Positions 61,233 through 64,000 of a stretch of 64,000 nucleotides of DNA are shown here, one piece after another. The DNA lies in assembly GCF_013283835.1 (NCBI RefSeq), contig NZ_CP054052.1, forward strand, positions 1,178,001-1,242,000. Direction: 5' to 3'. The translations under genes and the position numbers were made by a program. Every line of letters starts with the position of its first letter. Position 1 is the stretch's first letter. The notes beneath the pieces were generated by a model. That model was given only the letters and a program-made list of their open reading frames with translations. It had not been told where the DNA came from and ran no database searches. Origin of the DNA: Poseidonibacter lekithochrous. Lineage in GTDB: Bacteria > Campylobacterota > Campylobacteria > Campylobacterales > Arcobacteraceae.

Positions 61233-63710
61233 ATGTTTAAAAATATGACAATTAAAGCTAAAGTAATTACTTTGCTTGTTGTTTCTTTAAGTTTACTTAC
61301 GATTGTTTTAGCAACATTTTCAGTAAGCAAAGCAAAGGATAGCTTAGTGTCGCAAAACTATGCGATGTTAACTGCTGCTAGGGATTCTAAATTAAATCAG
61401 ATTACAAACTTCTTTAATGAAAGAATTGGAGATATTAATGTTCTTTCAAGAAGTGCAGATATTAAAGAATTAATAGAAGATTTAGAGATGGTATCAGAAA
61501 ATATTGATACAAATAAATCAGGGGCTTATCCTGTAAACAATGCTTTATTTAAAAGAGCAACAAATATGCATGAAGATTACTTTCAAAACTATATGAAAGA
61601 TTATGGTTATTATGATATTTTCCTAATTGATGGAAACTCAGGTCAAGTAATTTATTCAGCGGCAAAAGAGTCAGATTATGGTGCAAATCTAAAAACTGGA
61701 AATCTAAGTAATAGTGGATTAGGTGAAGCTTTTAGTCAAGCAATAGATTTAGGAAGACCAGTATTTGTTGATATGAAACCTTATGCTCCAAGTAATGATG
61801 CTCCTGCAATGTTCTTAGCTACAAAAATTAAAGATAAAAATTATGCTTTAGTTTTCCAAATTAGTGATAGATCTATCAATAATATTATGCAATTTAGAAA
61901 AGGTTATGGAGCTTCTCAAGAGGATTACCTAGTAGGGCAAGACAAACTTATGAGAAGTGATAGTTTCTTAGACCCACAAGGTCACTCTTTACAAGCTTCT
62001 TTTTCAAGTGGTGCAAATGTAGATACTCTTGCTAGTAGAAATGCTTTATCAGGTACAAATAATACTGAAATTATTATAGATTATAATGGTAATCCTGTTT
62101 TATCTGCTTACTCTGCAATTAAAATTGGGCAAGATTTAAATTGGGCAATTATTTCTGAAATTGATGAAGCTGAGGTATTAGTTACACCAAATGCAATTAG
62201 AAATATCATTATTATCATTTCATTAGCCTTATTAGCATTTGTAGTAATTGGAGCAATTATTACAATAAATAATGTTGTTGTAAAAAGATTAAATAAATTC
62301 CAACATGGTTTAGTTGGTTTCTTTGATTATGTAAATAGAGATGCTTCAGATGTAAAAGAATTAGAAGCTGATTCTTTTGATGAAATTGGTCTAATGGCAA
62401 AAGTTGTAAATGAAAATATTGTAAAAGCTAAAAAAGGAATTGAAGAAGATAGAGCTATTATTGATGAATCAATTAATGTTTTAGGACAATTTGAAAAAGG
62501 TGACTTTAGACAAAGAATTACAACAAATGTCAACAACCCAGCTTTAAATGAATTAAGAGATGTTCTTAATAATATGGCAACAAATCTAGAAAAAAATATA
62601 GATAATATTTTAGAAGTTTTAGAGCAATTCTCAAATTACAACTATATGTCAAAAGTAGATACAAATGGAATTAAGGAGCATTTAGAAAGACTTGCAAATG
62701 GTGTTAATTCACTTGGTTCTTCAACTACGGATATGTTAGTTCAAAATAAAAAAACTGGATTAATTGTAGATAATTCTTCAGATGTATTACTAAGAAATGT
62801 TGATACTTTAAATCAAGCTTCAAATGAGGCAGCAGCTTCACTAGAAGAAACAGCAGCAGCATTAGAAGAGATTACTGGTAATGTTAGTTCAACTACAGAA
62901 AAAATTGCACAAATGTCTAATTTTGCTACACAAGTTACAGATTCAGCAAGTCAAGGTGAAGTTCTAGCAACAAAAACTACAAGTGCTATGGATGAGATTA
63001 ATACTCAAGTAACTGCTATTAATGATGCAATTACAGTAATTGACCAAATTGCATTCCAAACAAATATTCTATCACTTAATGCAGCAGTTGAAGCAGCAAC
63101 AGCAGGAGAAGCTGGTAAAGGCTTTGCTGTAGTTGCAGCAGAAGTTAGAAATCTTGCATCAAGATCAGCAGAAGCTGCTAAAGAGATTAAAGACTTAGTT
63201 GAAAATGCAAATGTAAAAGCCAATGAAGGTAAAACAATTGCAGACAAAATGATTTCAGGATACTCAAGTTTAAATACAAATATTGATAAAACAATTGAGT
63301 TAATCTCTGATGTAGCAAATGCTTCAAAAGAACAAGAAGTTGGAATTGTACAGATTAATGATGCAATTAACTCTCTTGATCAACAAACGCAGAAAAATGC
63401 TGCCGTTGCAAATGAAACTAAAAATATTGCTTTAGATACTTCATCTTTAGCAAAAGATATAGTTGCAAATGCAGATGAAAAAGAGTTTGAAGGTAAAAAC
63501 AATATTGATATCTCTTCTGAGATAAAAAATACTACTTCATCAGCTCAAAATCAAAGAGTAGAAACTCCTACTCCACAAGTTTCAACTCCAAGTTATTCAA
63601 GACCTAAAACACCTGCATATTCTGCACCTGTTTCAAGACCTGTATCTACAGCTAAACCAGCACAAAAAATAGTAGATAATTCATCTGATGATGAATGGGA
63701 AAGTTTTTAA
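61233..63710 (+). CDS. Methyl-accepting chemotaxis protein with C-terminal WESF tail
   Basis: An 825-residue paralogue of the receptor at 57220: same helix-Cache-helix layout, matching sensor segments ([50 protein letters not shown]) and the same tip [29 protein letters not shown] at about residue 602. It differs by a roughly 60-residue Pro/Ser/Thr-rich C-terminal linker ending DDEWESF. A terminal xWxxF pentapeptide is the known tether for CheR methyltransferase or CheB in other bacteria, so this receptor may recruit adaptation enzymes for both copies. AGGATGGAGAA precedes the ATG. Confidence 0.95.
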   Translation: MFKNMTIKAKVITLLVVSLSLLTIVLATFSVSKAKDSLVSQNYAMLTAARDSKLNQITNFFNERIGDINVLSRSADIKELIEDLEMVSENIDTNKSGAYPVNNALFKRATNMHEDYFQNYMKDYGYYDIFLIDGNSGQVIYSAAKESDYGANLKTGNLSNSGLGEAFSQAIDLGRPVFVDMKPYAPSNDAPAMFLATKIKDKNYALVFQISDRSINNIMQFRKGYGASQEDYLVGQDKLMRSDSFLDPQGHSLQASFSSGANVDTLASRNALSGTNNTEIIIDYNGNPVLSAYSAIKIGQDLNWAIISEIDEAEVLVTPNAIRNIIIIISLALLAFVVIGAIITINNVVVKRLNKFQHGLVGFFDYVNRDASDVKELEADSFDEIGLMAKVVNENIVKAKKGIEEDRAIIDESINVLGQFEKGDFRQRITTNVNNPALNELRDVLNNMATNLEKNIDNILEVLEQFSNYNYMSKVDTNGIKEHLERLANGVNSLGSSTTDMLVQNKKTGLIVDNSSDVLLRNVDTLNQASNEAAASLEETAAALEEITGNVSSTTEKIAQMSNFATQVTDSASQGEVLATKTTSAMDEINTQVTAINDAITVIDQIAFQTNILSLNAAVEAATAGEAGKGFAVVAAEVRNLASRSAEAAKEIKDLVENANVKANEGKTIADKMISGYSSLNTNIDKTIELISDVANASKEQEVGIVQINDAINSLDQQTQKNAAVANETKNIALDTSSLAKDIVANADEKEFEGKNNIDISSEIKNTTSSAQNQRVETPTPQVSTPSYSRPKTPAYSAPVSRPVSTAKPAQKIVDNSSDDEWESF

Positions 63711-63718
63711 TTTATTAT

Positions 63719-63746
63719 AAAGATTCACTTTTTAGTGAGTCTTTAT
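63719..63746 (+). terminator. Terminator of the second chemoreceptor gene
   Basis: AAAGATTCACT (63719-63729) / AGTGAGTCTTT (63734-63744), loop TTTT, 11 pairs with one G-U. Confidence 0.7.
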
Positions 63747-63857
63747 TCTCACTAAACATTTAATTTACTTTTTTTTACTAAAATCCCAAAAAAACACTTG
63801 TATTTAACGTATTAATATGTTAAGGTACATTTCTTAATATTACATAAGGTTATAATA

Positions 63858-64000
63858 ATGGGATTCATAAAAAAGGCAATAAAAGGCTTAGTTAAGAGCT
63901 TTATCAAACTTTCACGTCCAATCTTTACTTTTGAAAATAATGAACTAAAATTTAAAATCGATTTAGAGACATTTTATACTTATCCTATTGAAAACTATGA
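63858..64000 (+). CDS. Unidentified protein, N-terminal 47 residues only
   Basis: ATG at 63858 preceded by ATAAGGTTATA (AAGG ribosome-binding site) opens a frame running to the window edge. The visible part begins MGFIKKAIKGLVKSFIKLS, a basic amphipathic stretch, then PIFTFENNELKFKIDLETFY, which looks like soluble beta structure. Too little is present to name a family. The gene is separated from the chemoreceptor by a terminator and so has its own promoter. Confidence 0.6.
   Translation, partial: MGFIKKAIKGLVKSFIKLSRPIFTFENNELKFKIDLETFYTYPIENY

Noticed and set aside
1-64000. tRNA, rRNA, CRISPR array, insertion sequence or prophage genes
   Set aside because: Reading the intergenic stretches found no cloverleaf-like, rRNA-like or regularly spaced repeat sequence and no transposase or integrase ORF. 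Short structured RNAs could still be missed without a covariance search.

Overview
The window is a very AT-rich chromosomal segment that reads like a free-living or marine member of the Arcobacteraceae (Campylobacterota). The gene content supports this: a CiaB-family protein, many Cache-type sensors and histidine kinases, LetAB-type lipid transport, a KamA radical-SAM enzyme and a group 2 globin. I see no rRNA, tRNA, insertion sequence or CRISPR array. The window opens inside a LUD-domain gene and ends inside an unidentified gene.

Layout. 1-4.4 kb: LUD protein, L-2-hydroxyglutarate oxidase, glyA, an AraC/methyltransferase fusion and two small genes. 4.5-10.5 kb: an aspartate block (AGCS symporter, Asp/Glu racemase, two-component pair, aspA, one-domain asparaginase-like protein), then ferritin. 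11.3-17.1 kb (minus strand): a tightly coupled operon of REC-GGDEF-EAL regulator, YfiR-like periplasmic protein, CHASE8 histidine kinase and TonB-dependent receptor, divergent from a Cache histidine kinase. 19.4-27.6 kb: Mn-type pyrophosphatase, a DUF1566 protein, AlkC-like glycosylase, YbaK, NAD-glutamate dehydrogenase, a response regulator and a globin.

27.7-31.6 kb: a LetA/LetB lipid-transport operon in which LetA is split into two half-size proteins. 31.6-41.6 kb: an osmolyte/quaternary-amine block with BCCT transporter, ProV-ProW-ProX, a eukaryote-like choline/carnitine acyltransferase, a second ProX, a TPR protein and a KamA-type aminomutase. Similar TACAT/ATGTA palindromes precede proV and kamA. 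41.9-49 kb: M23 peptidase, MerR regulator, SDR/DUF2867 protein, CiaB (with a zincin-like HExxH motif), a DoxX-like protein and HtpG.

49.2-53 kb is the accessory part: a Septu-like ATPase/HNH pair and a class II Fic protein with a 23-bp inverted repeat over its promoter. 53.2-57 kb: TauE exporter with LysR regulator, GNAT acetyltransferase, an unknown protein and a protein of regular 43-residue repeats. 57.2-63.7 kb: two paralogous chemoreceptors (the second with a WESF tail like a CheR/CheB tether) flanking a YitT protein and an unknown protein.

The strongest candidates for undescribed biology are: (i) the YfiR / CHASE8-kinase / c-di-GMP phosphodiesterase / TonB-receptor operon; (ii) the carnitine-acyltransferase homologue inside the betaine-uptake block; (iii) the metallopeptidase-like motif of CiaB; (iv) the Fic operator. 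All functional statements come from reading the sequence; no database search was run.
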